Shown: positions 26,618-34,870 of the stretch, one piece after another
Layout: the number at the start of each line of letters is the position of its first letter
How positions within the stretch are numbered: position 1 is the stretch's first letter
Assembly (NCBI RefSeq): GCF_028553725.1
Contig: NZ_CP067124.1
Location: forward strand, 1,312,001-1,376,000
Length of the DNA stretch: 64,000 bases
Origin: Paracoccus alcaliphilus
GTDB taxonomy: Bacteria; Pseudomonadota; Alphaproteobacteria; Rhodobacterales; Rhodobacteraceae
Reading direction: 5' to 3'
Notes under the pieces: model-generated
What the model was told of the DNA's origin: nothing
The model's input: the letters and a program-made list of their open reading frames with translations, nothing else
Database searches by the model: none
Made by a program: the position numbers and the translations under genes

Positions 26618-28009
26618 ATGGCCCAGAATTTCGACATGGTGGTGATCGGTGCGGGGCCGGGCGGTTATGTCGCCGCGATCCGCGGCGCGCAGCTTGGCCT
26701 GAAGGTCGCCTGTATCGAGCGAGAGCATCTGGGCGGCATCTGCCTGAACTGGGGCTGTATCCCCACCAAGGCCCTGCTGCGCAGCGCCGAGGTGTTCCAC
26801 CTGATGGAGCGGGCCAAGGATTTCGGTCTGAGTGCCGACAAGGTCGGCTTCGATCTGGACAAGGTGGTCGAACGGTCGCGTGGTGTGGCCAAGCAGTTGA
26901 CCGGCGGGATCGGGCATCTGTTCAAGAAGAACAAGGTGACCACGATCATGGGCGAGGCCAAGCTGCTGGCCCCCGGCAAGATCAGCGTCAAGACCGACAA
27001 GGGCAGCGAAGAGATCACCGCGAAGAACATCGTCCTGGCGACCGGCGCGCGGGCACGCGAATTGCCGGGGCTGGAGCCGGACGGCAAGCTGGTCTGGAAC
27101 TACAAACACGCGCTGAAGCCGCCGCATATGCCCAAAAAGCTGCTGGTCATCGGCTCGGGCGCGATCGGCATCGAATTCGCCAGCTTCTTCAACACGCTTG
27201 GTGCCGATACCACGGTGGTCGAGGTGATGGACCGGGTGCTGCCGGTCGAGGATGCCGAGATCAGCGCCTTTGCGAAGAAGCAATTCGTCAAGCAGGGCAT
27301 GAAGATCATGGAGAAGGCGGCGGTCAAGAAGCTGGACCGTCAGGGCGCGAAGGTCACCGCCCATGTCGAGGCCGGCGGCAAGACCGAGAAGCTGGAATTC
27401 GACACGGTGATCTCGGCCGTGGGGATCGTCGGCAATGTGGAGAATCTGGGCCTGGAAGAGCTGGGTGTGAAGATCGACCGCACCCATGTCGTGACCGACG
27501 AATATTGCCGTACCGGAATCGAGGGGCTCTATGCCATCGGCGACGTGGCCGGCGCGCCCTGGCTGGCGCACAAGGCCAGCCATGAGGGCGTGATGGTGGC
27601 TGAACTGATCGCGGGCGGCAAGCCGCATGCGGTCAAGCCCTCCAGCATCGCGGGCTGCACCTATTGCCACCCGCAGGTGGCGTCGGTGGGGATGACCGAG
27701 GCGAAGGCGAAAGAGGCGGGCCATGAGGTCAAGGTCGGCCGTTTCCCCTTTGTCGGGAATGGCAAGGCCATCGCATTGGGAGAGCCCGAGGGGATGATCA
27801 AGACCGTGTTCGATGCGAAGACCGGCGAGTTGCTGGGCGCGCATATGGTGGGTGCCGAGGTGACGGAGCTGATTCAGGGCTATGTCATCGGGCGGCAGCT
27901 GGAGACCACCGAGCAGGATCTGATGGAAACCGTTTTCCCGCACCCGACCCTGTCCGAGATGATGCATGAATCGGTGCTGGATGCTCATGGACGGGCGATT
28001 CATTTCTGA
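26618..28009 (+). CDS. lpdA: Dihydrolipoamide dehydrogenase (E3)
   Basis: 463 residues. FAD-binding VIGAGPGGYVAAI at residues 9-21, redox disulfide C42/C47 in GGICLNWGCIPTK, NAD-binding VIGSGAIGIEFASF near 178, the second FAD motif GLYAIGDVAGAPWLAHKA near 305, and the C-terminal catalytic pair H442/E447 in HPTLSEMMHE. It reoxidises lipoamide on 2-oxoacid dehydrogenase or glycine cleavage complexes. No E1 or E2 gene is adjacent, so it cannot be tied to one complex; it may be shared. Confidence 0.95.
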   Translation: MAQNFDMVVIGAGPGGYVAAIRGAQLGLKVACIEREHLGGICLNWGCIPTKALLRSAEVFHLMERAKDFGLSADKVGFDLDKVVERSRGVAKQLTGGIGHLFKKNKVTTIMGEAKLLAPGKISVKTDKGSEEITAKNIVLATGARARELPGLEPDGKLVWNYKHALKPPHMPKKLLVIGSGAIGIEFASFFNTLGADTTVVEVMDRVLPVEDAEISAFAKKQFVKQGMKIMEKAAVKKLDRQGAKVTAHVEAGGKTEKLEFDTVISAVGIVGNVENLGLEELGVKIDRTHVVTDEYCRTGIEGLYAIGDVAGAPWLAHKASHEGVMVAELIAGGKPHAVKPSSIAGCTYCHPQVASVGMTEAKAKEAGHEVKVGRFPFVGNGKAIALGEPEGMIKTVFDAKTGELLGAHMVGAEVTELIQGYVIGRQLETTEQDLMETVFPHPTLSEMMHESVLDAHGRAIHF

Positions 28010-28034
28010 TCTTCTGCTATAAAGCCGATGTGGC

Positions 28035-28102
28035 GGGGGCTTTGCGCCCCCGTCGCGTTTCACGCGACTCCCCCGCAGGATATTTATGCACCAGGGATGG
28101 GG
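28035..28102 (+). repeat. Rhodobacteraceae-type intergenic repeat, copy 2
   Basis: Hairpin GGGGGC/GCCCCC (28035-28051), second hairpin GTCGCGT TTC ACGCGAC (28052-28068), then the tail CCCCCGCAGGATATTTATGC followed by ACCAGGGATGGGG. It has the same three-part plan as the copies at 22085 and 31479. It begins 26 bases after the lpdA stop and may act as its terminator. Confidence 0.75.
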
Positions 28103-28196
28103 CGGTGGGGGAGCCGGGGGTAAGGGTCGCGCGCGAACGGAACCCAAAGGCTGCGTGTGGCGTTCACACGGGATTGATCATCAAGGAGATTCTCTC

Positions 28197-28667
28197 ATGA
28201 CCCGCATTTCCCGTCTTGGGTTCGCCGGCGCATCCGTGGCCGCAGCGCTTGTCCTTGCCGCGTGTGAACCGGCACCGACGACACCGCCGGGCGAGGATCG
28301 CGGCTTTATTCCGGGCGGCAGCTATGTGCTGGTTGGTATGGATGGTGAAACGGTTGCCCTGCGCAATGTCTCGATGCTGGTCGAAGAGCGTCGGGTGTCG
28401 GGCGCGGGGCCTTGCAGCAGCTATTCCGCGCAAAACAATGTCGATCTGCCGCAGGTGTCGCTGTCGGCGATCAACTCGCCCCGCACGCCCTGCAAGGATT
28501 CGCGGACGGAAAACCGTTTCCTTTCGGTGCTGCAACAGGCCACCGAGATGGAATATTACGGTGGCGTGCTGAAGGTGAAATCGCCCTCGACCTGGCTGAT
28601 CTTCGAGCGCGGTGTGCGGGCCGATGGCGCCGTCAGTGTACTGGACGCGGCGCGGGCCGGGCAGTAG
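28197..28667 (+). CDS. Lipoprotein with META (HslJ-like) domain
   Basis: 156 residues. MTRISRLGFAGASVAAALVLAAC is a lipoprotein signal with lipobox LAAC (lipidated Cys23). The mature protein follows the META pattern: YVLVGMDGETVALRNVSMLVEERRVSGAGPCSSY, then SLSAINSPRTPC with a second cysteine, then ENRFLSVLQQ and GGVLKV. The two cysteines of GPCSS and RTPC could form a disulfide. HslJ-like META lipoproteins are outer-membrane-associated with poorly known roles. AAGGAG precedes the ATG at 28197. Confidence 0.72.
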   Translation: MTRISRLGFAGASVAAALVLAACEPAPTTPPGEDRGFIPGGSYVLVGMDGETVALRNVSMLVEERRVSGAGPCSSYSAQNNVDLPQVSLSAINSPRTPCKDSRTENRFLSVLQQATEMEYYGGVLKVKSPSTWLIFERGVRADGAVSVLDAARAGQ

Positions 28668-28749
28668 GCCGCGCCCCATCCCTGTGGCATGTGGTTGCCT
28701 GTCCCGTCCGATGCAATTAGCGTCCGGGGGCATCCAGAGGGGGACGGAG

Positions 28750-29574
28750 ATGAGTTGCAGTTGCGGGCACGACCATCATGGCGGGCATCACCACCATCAT
28801 CACGGCGCCATGCCGTCCGGCGCGGTGCCGGTGACGCTGAATGGCCCGCTGGTGGCGATGGAGGGGCGGTTGATCTGCGCCGATGCCACACAGATGATGG
28901 TCGCCCTGTCGCTGCTGCCGGATCATGTCGGGCTGAGCCGGGCCGAGGCCGGCTGTCTGCGCTTTGATCTGTGGCAGGATGATGATCCGCTGATCTGGCA
29001 TCTGTCGGAGCTTTTTGCCAGCGAGGAGGCTTTTGCCGCCCATCAGGCACGGACCAAAACCAGCGAATGGGGCAGCGGCAGCGGCGATATCCGGCGCGAT
29101 TTCCAGCGCAGCCATGTCGAGCCGTGGTTGCGCAGCGAGGCCGGGGCCGATGCCGGGGCGCTGGACGGGTTGCTTGCGGCGGCCTTTGGTGGCGATGCCG
29201 AGGCGAGGCTGGTTCAGGCCCTGCGGGCGGATGGCGATCTGACGCAGTCGGTGGTGGCCGAGGCGGCAGGCTGTCTGCTGGGCCATGTCGCGCTGTCGCC
29301 TCTGACGGCTGATCGTGGGGCATTCGCGCTGGCGCCGGTGGCGGTGCATCCGGCCGTGCAGGGGCGGGGGCTGGGCAAGGCCTTGGTGGAACAGGCGCTG
29401 GATCGGGCGGGCGACGCGCCGGTCGTGGTGCTGGGCGATCCGGGTTATTATGCGCGGTTCGGGTTTCGGCCTGCCGATCTGGCCTCGCCTTATGCCGGGC
29501 CGCATCTGCAGATTCGGGGCGATCTGCCTGCGGGCAGCGTGATCGCCCATGCGCGGGCCTTTGCTGCGCTGTAG
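28750..29574 (+). CDS. His-rich N-terminus + ABM monooxygenase-like domain + GNAT acetyltransferase fusion
   Basis: 274 residues with three parts. (1) Residues 1-19, MSCSCGHDHHGGHHHHHHG, have two cysteines and nine His, a likely metal-binding tail. (2) About 26-115, an antibiotic-biosynthesis-monooxygenase-like ferredoxin fold (VAMEGRLICADATQMM, LSRAEAGCLRFDLWQ, IWHLSELFASEEAFAAHQARTK). (3) About 130-274, a GNAT acetyltransferase with acetyl-CoA loop VAVHPAVQGRGLGKALVEQAL and LGDPGYYARFGFRPA, typical of the YhbS-like group. The start follows GGGACGGAG. The ABM domain may act on quinones or small aromatics; neither substrate is known. Confidence 0.78.
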   Translation: MSCSCGHDHHGGHHHHHHGAMPSGAVPVTLNGPLVAMEGRLICADATQMMVALSLLPDHVGLSRAEAGCLRFDLWQDDDPLIWHLSELFASEEAFAAHQARTKTSEWGSGSGDIRRDFQRSHVEPWLRSEAGADAGALDGLLAAAFGGDAEARLVQALRADGDLTQSVVAEAAGCLLGHVALSPLTADRGAFALAPVAVHPAVQGRGLGKALVEQALDRAGDAPVVVLGDPGYYARFGFRPADLASPYAGPHLQIRGDLPAGSVIAHARAFAAL

Positions 29575-29654
29575 CCGATGATCGCGGCGGGCCATGGCTT
29601 GCGGATCGGGCGATCAGGGGCCACATTCCACCGACAGCAGAAAAAGGACATCAC

Positions 29655-31472
29655 ATGGCCCGCATGCCGCTTTATGACGCCGCCGAAACCGTGACCTCGA
29701 AATCCTTCGGCGATCTGCCGGAATGGGATCTGGGCGATCTCTATCCCGCCCCGGATTCGCCCGAACTGGCGCGGGATGTCGAGGCGCTGGAGCAGGCGGC
29801 GCAGGGCTTTGCCAGCCGCTATGAAAACCGTCTGGCCGATCTGGACGCCGCCGGGATGCTGGCCTGTATCGAGGAATACCAGCAGATCGACATTCTGGCC
29901 GGACGGATCATGTCCTATGCCGGGTTGCGCTATTACCAGAACACCACCGATGCCGGGCGGGCCAAGCTGCTGTCGGATCTGCAGAACCGGGTCACCGATG
30001 CGACCACGCCGCTGGTGTTTTTCAGCCTTGAGTTCAACCGTATTTCTGACGCCGATTACGAGGCGGTGTTCACCGCCGCCGATGGTCCGGCGCGTTACAG
30101 GCCGGTCTTTGACCGGATGCGGGCGATGCGGCCGCATCAGCTGTCTGATGAGTTGGAGAAATTCCTGCATGACAATTCCGTCGTCGGTGCCGCCGCGTGG
30201 AACCGGCTGTTCGATGAGACCACCGCGGGGCTGGAATTCGACGTGGATGGCGAGACCCTTGGGCTGGAAGCCACGCTGAACCTGCTGACCGATCACGACC
30301 GGGCGCGGCGCGAGGCGGGCGCGAAGGCTCTGGCCGGGGTTTTCAGCCGTAACGTCAAGCTGTTCGCCCGGATCCACAATACGCTGGCCAAGGAAAAGGC
30401 GATCGAGGACAAGTGGCGCAAGATGCCCAGCCCGCAGCATGGCCGCCACCTGTCCAACCATGTCGAGCCGGAGGTGGTCGAGGCGCTGCGCAATGCGGTG
30501 ACGGCGGCTTATCCCCGGCTGTCGCATCGCTATTATACCCTGAAGGCACGTTGGTTGGGGCTGGACAAGCTGCAGGTCTGGGACCGCAATGCGCCGCTGC
30601 CGACCGAGACGCCGAAAACCATCGGCTGGGACGAGGCGCGGGCCACGGTGCTGGACGCCTATGCCGGGTTCTCGCCGAAGCTGGCGGAGCTGGCGGAACC
30701 CTTTTTCGACAAGGGCTGGATTGATGCGGGCGTGAAGCCGGGCAAGGCGCCGGGGGCATTTGCCCATCCGACAGTGACCACGGTCCATCCCTATGTGATG
30801 CTGAACTATCTGGGCAAGCCGCGCGACGTGATGACGCTGGCGCATGAGCTGGGCCACGGCGTCCATCAGCGGCTTGCGGCGGGGCAGGGAGAGTTGCTGG
30901 CCTCGACGCCGCTGACGCTGGCCGAGACGGCTTCCGTCTTTGGCGAGATGCTGACCTTCCGCGCATTGCTGGCGAAAACCACCGATCCGGCGCAGCGCAA
31001 GGCCCTGCTGGCGGGCAAGGTCGAGGACATGACCAATACGGTCGTGCGCCAGATCGCGTTTTACGATTTCGAGTGCAAGCTGCATGCTGCCCGTGCCGAG
31101 GGCGAATTGACGCCCGACGATATCAACGCGCTGTGGATGTCGGTGCAGGCGGAAAGTCTGGGGCCGGTCTTTGAATTCATGCCGGGATACGAGACCTTCT
31201 GGACCTATGTGCCGCATTTCGTGCATTCGCCCTTTTATGTCTATGCCTATGCGTTCGGCGATGGGTTGGTGAATGCGCTTTACGCCGCCTATGAGGACGG
31301 GCTGCCGGAGTTCCAGTCGAAATATTTCGACATGCTGGCGGCGGGGGGCGCCAAGCATCACAAGGAACTGCTGGCGCCATTCGGGCTGGATGCCTCGGAC
31401 CCGGCATTCTGGGACAAGGGGCTGTCGATGATCGAAGGCCTGATCGACGAGTTGGAGGCGCTGGAGGGGTGA
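29655..31472 (+). CDS. pepF: Oligoendopeptidase F (M3 family)
   Basis: 605 residues. The zinc motif is HELGH in MTLAHELGHGVHQ near residue 395, with the third ligand Glu about 25 residues later in LAETASVFGEM. The N-terminal helical half begins near SFGDLPEWDLGDLYP, and the FFSLEFN segment and C-terminal WTYVPHFVHSPFYVYAYAFGD form the substrate channel. It degrades oligopeptides in the cytoplasm. Closely related carboxypeptidase-like M3 members cannot be excluded. A repeat follows within seven bases. Confidence 0.93.
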   Translation: MARMPLYDAAETVTSKSFGDLPEWDLGDLYPAPDSPELARDVEALEQAAQGFASRYENRLADLDAAGMLACIEEYQQIDILAGRIMSYAGLRYYQNTTDAGRAKLLSDLQNRVTDATTPLVFFSLEFNRISDADYEAVFTAADGPARYRPVFDRMRAMRPHQLSDELEKFLHDNSVVGAAAWNRLFDETTAGLEFDVDGETLGLEATLNLLTDHDRARREAGAKALAGVFSRNVKLFARIHNTLAKEKAIEDKWRKMPSPQHGRHLSNHVEPEVVEALRNAVTAAYPRLSHRYYTLKARWLGLDKLQVWDRNAPLPTETPKTIGWDEARATVLDAYAGFSPKLAELAEPFFDKGWIDAGVKPGKAPGAFAHPTVTTVHPYVMLNYLGKPRDVMTLAHELGHGVHQRLAAGQGELLASTPLTLAETASVFGEMLTFRALLAKTTDPAQRKALLAGKVEDMTNTVVRQIAFYDFECKLHAARAEGELTPDDINALWMSVQAESLGPVFEFMPGYETFWTYVPHFVHSPFYVYAYAFGDGLVNALYAAYEDGLPEFQSKYFDMLAAGGAKHHKELLAPFGLDASDPAFWDKGLSMIEGLIDELEALEG

Positions 31473-31478
31473 CTGGCC

Positions 31479-31545
31479 GGGGGGCTGTCTGCCCCCCGCG
31501 CGCTGCGCGCTTCCCCCCGAGGATATTTTCGCACCAAAGATGGGG
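31479..31545 (+). repeat. Rhodobacteraceae-type intergenic repeat, copy 3
   Basis: GGGGGGC/GCCCCCC hairpin (31479-31485 with 31491-31497), a short GC palindromic stretch (31498-31510), then the tail TTCCCCCCGAGGATATTTTC followed by GCACCAAAGATGGGG. It fills the pepF-dipeptidase gap and ends eleven bases before the next ATG. Confidence 0.75.
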
Positions 31546-31555
31546 TGGGGTCGGG

Positions 31556-32734
31556 ATGCTGAAGCGGATTCTGGTCGGGCTGGTTGTGCTGATCGTGGCG
31601 GGGGCGACGGCGTTCTTCGTCATCGCGCCCGGACATGTCGAGCGGGGGTTGAATCCGCTGACCATGCCGGAAGGGGGCTGGCCGGTCAGTCCCGAGGCTG
31701 CGGCGCTGCATGAGCGGCTGGTGATCGGCGATTGGCATTCGGATGCGTTGCTGTGGGATCGCGATCTGCTGCGGCGGGTCGATCGGGGCCATACCGATAT
31801 TCCGCGCCTGCAAGAGGGCAATGTCGCATTGCAGGTCTTTACGACGGTGACGCGCAGTCCGCGTGGCCAGAACTATGCCGAGAACAGTGCCGATGCGCCG
31901 GATAATATCACGCCGCTGTTCATCGGGCAGCTGCGCCCGGTCCGGTCGTGGTTTTCGTTGAGGGAGCGGGCGCTGGTTCAGGCCGAGGCGCTGGCGCGAG
32001 CGGCGGATCGCGATCCGGGGGCGTTGCGCATCATCCGCTCGAGCGGGGATCTGGCCGCGCTGCTGGAGGCGCGGGCGGCGGGCGCGCGCAGCGTCGGCGC
32101 CTTGCTGGGGTCCGAGGGTGGGCATCCGCTGGAGGGCGATCTGGCCAATCTGGATGTTCTCCATGATGCCGGGTTCCGGCTGATCGGCCTGACGCATTTC
32201 TTTGACAACGAGTTGGGCGGCAGTCTGCATGGTGCGGGTGACGGCGCGGGGCTGTCGGATTTCGGTCGGCAGGTGGTCGAAGGGATGGTGGCGCGCGGGA
32301 TGGTGGTCGATCTGGCCCATGCCAGCCCGCAGATGGTCCGTGATGTGCTGGCGATGGAGGGCGTGCGCCCGGTGCTGTCCCATACCGGTATCCGGTCGCA
32401 TTGCGACAGTCCGCGCAATCTGCCCGACGATCTGGTGGCGGGAATTGCCGCGGGGGGCGGGATGATCGGGATCGGGTTCTGGGCCGATGTCATCTGCGGC
32501 CGCACGCCTGCCGATGTCGCGGCGGCGATCCGGGCCGCCATTGCTCTGGTGGGCGAGGATCATGTGTCGCTGGGTTCGGATTACGACGGCTCGGTCGATG
32601 CGCCCTTCGATGCCGCGCATCTGTCGGCGCTGACGCAGGCGCTGATGGATGCCGGGCTTGATGACGGTCAGATCAGCAAGGTCATGGGTGGCAACATGAT
32701 GCGCTATCTGCTGGAGGTGCTGCCCGAAGGCTGA
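31556..32734 (+). CDS. Membrane-anchored dipeptidase (M19 family)
   Basis: 392 residues. A single N-terminal helix (MLKRILVGLVVLIVAGATAFFV) anchors it with the catalytic part outside. Binuclear zinc ligands of renal-type dipeptidases are visible: HSD in IGDWHSDALLW, the bridging Glu in LGSEGGHPLEGD, and later His in LSHTGIRSHCDSPRN, with GSDYDGSVDAPFD near the end. It hydrolyses dipeptides, often with broad stereospecificity. The start at 31556 is chosen because the frame from 31469 runs through the repeat element. Confidence 0.9.
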   Translation: MLKRILVGLVVLIVAGATAFFVIAPGHVERGLNPLTMPEGGWPVSPEAAALHERLVIGDWHSDALLWDRDLLRRVDRGHTDIPRLQEGNVALQVFTTVTRSPRGQNYAENSADAPDNITPLFIGQLRPVRSWFSLRERALVQAEALARAADRDPGALRIIRSSGDLAALLEARAAGARSVGALLGSEGGHPLEGDLANLDVLHDAGFRLIGLTHFFDNELGGSLHGAGDGAGLSDFGRQVVEGMVARGMVVDLAHASPQMVRDVLAMEGVRPVLSHTGIRSHCDSPRNLPDDLVAGIAAGGGMIGIGFWADVICGRTPADVAAAIRAAIALVGEDHVSLGSDYDGSVDAPFDAAHLSALTQALMDAGLDDGQISKVMGGNMMRYLLEVLPEG

Positions 32735-32807
32735 GCATCACGCGGGAACCCATAAAGCAAGAGCCGCGTTAAATTGGCAGAAAACAACTGCCTTATGGGA
32801 GAACAGG

Positions 32808-32951
32808 ATGCAGAAACTGATGGGACTGGGTGCGTTGCTGGCGATGATGGCGGTGTCGGCTTGCGAAACCGTGCAGGGTGCGGGGCGCGACATGCAGCAT
32901 GCCGGGCATGCTATCTCGCAAGAGAGCGCCGAGGTGCAGTCGGGGATGTGA
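32808..32951 (+). CDS. Entericidin-family small lipoprotein
   Basis: 47 residues: MQKLMGLGALLAMMAVSAC, with the lipobox VSAC, then ETVQGAGRDMQHAGHAI and a short Ser/Glu tail. The CETVQGAGRDMQ-AG-A-I pattern matches entericidin EcnA/EcnB lipoproteins, small membrane-associated peptides that in enteric bacteria form a toxin/antidote pair. Only one copy is present here, so a role as plain cell-envelope peptide is more likely. A GGAGAA ribosome site lies eight bases upstream and a strong terminator follows. Confidence 0.82.
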   Translation: MQKLMGLGALLAMMAVSACETVQGAGRDMQHAGHAISQESAEVQSGM

Positions 32952-32970
32952 CATCCCGCCTGAGCGGAAA

Positions 32971-33003
32971 ACGGGACCCTTTTGAGGGTCCCGTTTGCGT
33001 TTG
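32971..33003 (+). terminator. Rho-independent terminator after entericidin
   Basis: A 10-base-pair perfect stem, ACGGGACCCT (32971-32980) and AGGGTCCCGT (32985-32994), loop TTTG, then TTGCGTTT. It ends the dipeptidase-entericidin transcript; an A run on the left side means it may also work from the convergent side. Confidence 0.8.
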
Positions 33004-33021
33004 TGAGGCCCGGGGGCCGGT

Positions 33022-33336
33022 TCAGTCCTCGTCGTCGCTGGCGACATCGGCGATGTCATCCAGCGAGACATCGGCGTCGTCGTCATCCTCTTCCAGCAGA
33101 TCATCGTCCAGATCGCCGGCCTCGTCTTCCAGATCCTCGTCATCCTCGACCAGATCGGTGCTGGTGTCGGCGGGGCGCTTTTCGGTGACCACGGTTTTGC
33201 CGCGACCGTCCGTCAGGCTTTCCAGTGTGAACTGGTTGCCGCATGCCGGACAGGTCATCGGATTCAACGTCAGATCGTAAAAGCGCGTCTGGCAATGCGG
33301 GCACAGGCGTTTCGTGCCCCATTCCTCTTTGGGCAT
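33022..33336 (-). CDS. FYDLN-type (TIGR02300 family) zinc-ribbon acidic protein
   Basis: 104 residues. A small zinc ribbon is formed by C12-P-H-C15 and C29-P-A-C32, bracketing TRFYDLTLNP, close to the FYDLN signature of this alphaproteobacterial family. The second half (from residue 60) is almost entirely Asp and Glu. Function is unknown; the acidic tail suggests binding to a basic partner. A single strong family match, alone on its strand. Confidence 0.85.
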   Translation of the reverse strand: MPKEEWGTKRLCPHCQTRFYDLTLNPMTCPACGNQFTLESLTDGRGKTVVTEKRPADTSTDLVEDDEDLEDEAGDLDDDLLEEDDDDADVSLDDIADVASDDED

Positions 33337-33462
33337 GGTATTCTCCTTCAGCCGCGTTTAGGGAATTCCGGCTCGCCGTGCCACAGAGGGCGGGGGGTGT
33401 CAAAGACTTTTCTGCGGTCGTTTTACGCCAAGTGGCCGCAAGGGCTTTCGTCGGGTTGAATC

Positions 33463-34176
33463 GTGGCTGAATCGCAGCAGGTGGGGCAGGTGTCGGACAG
33501 GATCGTCATTGCGGAAGGCGTGCATGTCGTGCTGCGCCGTTCGGCCCGCGCGCGGCGGATGACGCTGCGGGTGCCGCGTGACGGCACCGACCCGGTGCTG
33601 ACCCTGCCCCTGCGGGTGCCGCTGGCCGAGGGGCAGGCATTCGCGCTGTCGAAAAGCGAATGGTTGCGGCAGGCGCAGGCGCGGATACCGCAGCCGCGCC
33701 GGGCCGAAGCGGGGGTGGCGATTCCCGTGGCGGGCCGGGCGCTGACCATCACCCCCGCCGATCTGCGCATCTGCCGGATCGAGGGCGACGCGCTGCTGGT
33801 GCCGCAGGGCCGTCCGGTCGCAGCCACTGTGCAGGCGTTTCTCAAGCATCTGGCGATCTCGGCGCTGCGTCCGGCCTGCGATCGCCATGCCGCCGCCCTG
33901 GGCCGCGATTACCGGGCCATCGCGCTGCGCGATACGCGGTCGCGCTGGGGCAGTTGCAGCAGCGACGGGCGGCTGATGTTTTCATGGCGGCTGGCGATGG
34001 CCCCGCCCGATGTGCTGGATTATGTCGCCGCCCATGAAGTCGCGCATCTGGCGCATATGGATCATTCGCCGCGTTTCTGGGCCGCCGTGGCGGGGCTGAT
34101 GCCCGACTGGCGCGCGCGGCGCGACTGGTTGCGCCAGAATGGCGGCGATCTGATGCTGTGGCGGTTTCGCGACTGA
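33463..34176 (+). CDS. YgjP-type (DUF45) metal-dependent hydrolase
   Basis: 237 residues. The zinc motif HEVAHLAHMDHSPRFW (HExxH plus a later His) is near residue 195, preceded by TRSRWGSCSSDGRLMFSWRLAMAP, the RWGSCS block typical of YgjP/WLM-like metallopeptidases. The N-terminal half is an all-beta domain with SARARRMTLRV. No substrate is known for the family. A second start a few codons in cannot be excluded. The GntR gene begins 45 bases downstream. Confidence 0.85.
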   Translation: MAESQQVGQVSDRIVIAEGVHVVLRRSARARRMTLRVPRDGTDPVLTLPLRVPLAEGQAFALSKSEWLRQAQARIPQPRRAEAGVAIPVAGRALTITPADLRICRIEGDALLVPQGRPVAATVQAFLKHLAISALRPACDRHAAALGRDYRAIALRDTRSRWGSCSSDGRLMFSWRLAMAPPDVLDYVAAHEVAHLAHMDHSPRFWAAVAGLMPDWRARRDWLRQNGGDLMLWRFRD

Positions 34177-34200
34177 AGGCGGGGATTGACGCTGCCGGAT

Positions 34201-34214
34201 TTTGTGATCACAAA
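34201..34214. promoter_or_regulatory. Perfect 14-bp palindrome, probable GntR operator
   Basis: TTTGTGATCACAAA at 34201-34214 is perfectly self-complementary and lies 8 bases before the ATG of the GntR gene. FadR/FCD-subgroup GntR proteins bind palindromes of this kind (TTGTnnnnACAA-like), so it is most simply an autoregulatory site. TTGACG at 34186-34191 with CACAAA 17 bases later would put the palindrome over the -10 region. Confidence 0.7.
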
Positions 34215-34221
34215 CCGCTGC

Positions 34222-34866
34222 ATGAACATGAACCGCACGTCCGACCCGACCGCGCATGAGACGATCTATCGCAATCTGCGGTCGCGGATCATGGTGGGGG
34301 AACTGTCGCCCGGCACGCCCTTGACCCTGCGCGGGCTGGCGCGGGAATATCACGTCTCGATGACCCCGGCACGAGAGGCCGTGCGGCGGCTGGTGGCCGA
34401 AGGGGCGCTGTCGCTGTCGGGTTCGGGCCGGGTGACGACGCCCGCCCTGTCGGATGAGCGGATCGAGGAACTGGCCGCCCTGCGCGCGCTGATCGAGCCG
34501 GAACTGGCCGCGCGCGCGCTGCCTCGGGCGCATTTTGCGCTGATCGACCGGCTGGCGACGATGAATGGCCGCATCGCCGACGCGGTCGAACGGCACGACG
34601 CCGTGGGCTATATCCGCTGCAATCTGGATTTTCACCGGATGCTGTATCTGCGCGCTCAGGCGCCTGCGATGCTGGCCATGCTGGAAACCGTCTGGCTGCA
34701 ACTGGGGCCGACGATGCGCGCGCTTTATGGTCGGGTGAAGCGCAACGAGCCGCCGCGCCATCACCGCATGATTCTGGCGGCGTTGCGCGCGGGCGATGAA
34801 CCCTCGCTGCGGCTGTCGGTGCGGGCCGATGTGACCCACGGGCTGCGCCACCTGACCAGCGCCTGA
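34222..34866 (+). CDS. GntR family transcriptional regulator (FCD subgroup)
   Basis: 214 residues from ATG 34222. The winged helix (about 15-75) has LRSRIMVGELSPGTPLTLRGLAREYHVSMTPAREAVRRLVAEGAL, with the recognition-helix pattern TPAREAVRRL. The C-terminal helical FCD domain (about 90-210) contains LRALIEPELAARAL, NLDFHRMLY and HHRMILAALRAGD, whose Asp/His residues bind a metal and small organic ligand in the family. It has no clear target neighbour. A TTG at 34186 would extend it by twelve codons through the palindrome; I prefer 34222, perhaps leaderless because no Shine-Dalgarno is visible. Confidence 0.85.
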   Translation: MNMNRTSDPTAHETIYRNLRSRIMVGELSPGTPLTLRGLAREYHVSMTPAREAVRRLVAEGALSLSGSGRVTTPALSDERIEELAALRALIEPELAARALPRAHFALIDRLATMNGRIADAVERHDAVGYIRCNLDFHRMLYLRAQAPAMLAMLETVWLQLGPTMRALYGRVKRNEPPRHHRMILAALRAGDEPSLRLSVRADVTHGLRHLTSA

Positions 34867-34870
34867 GGCC

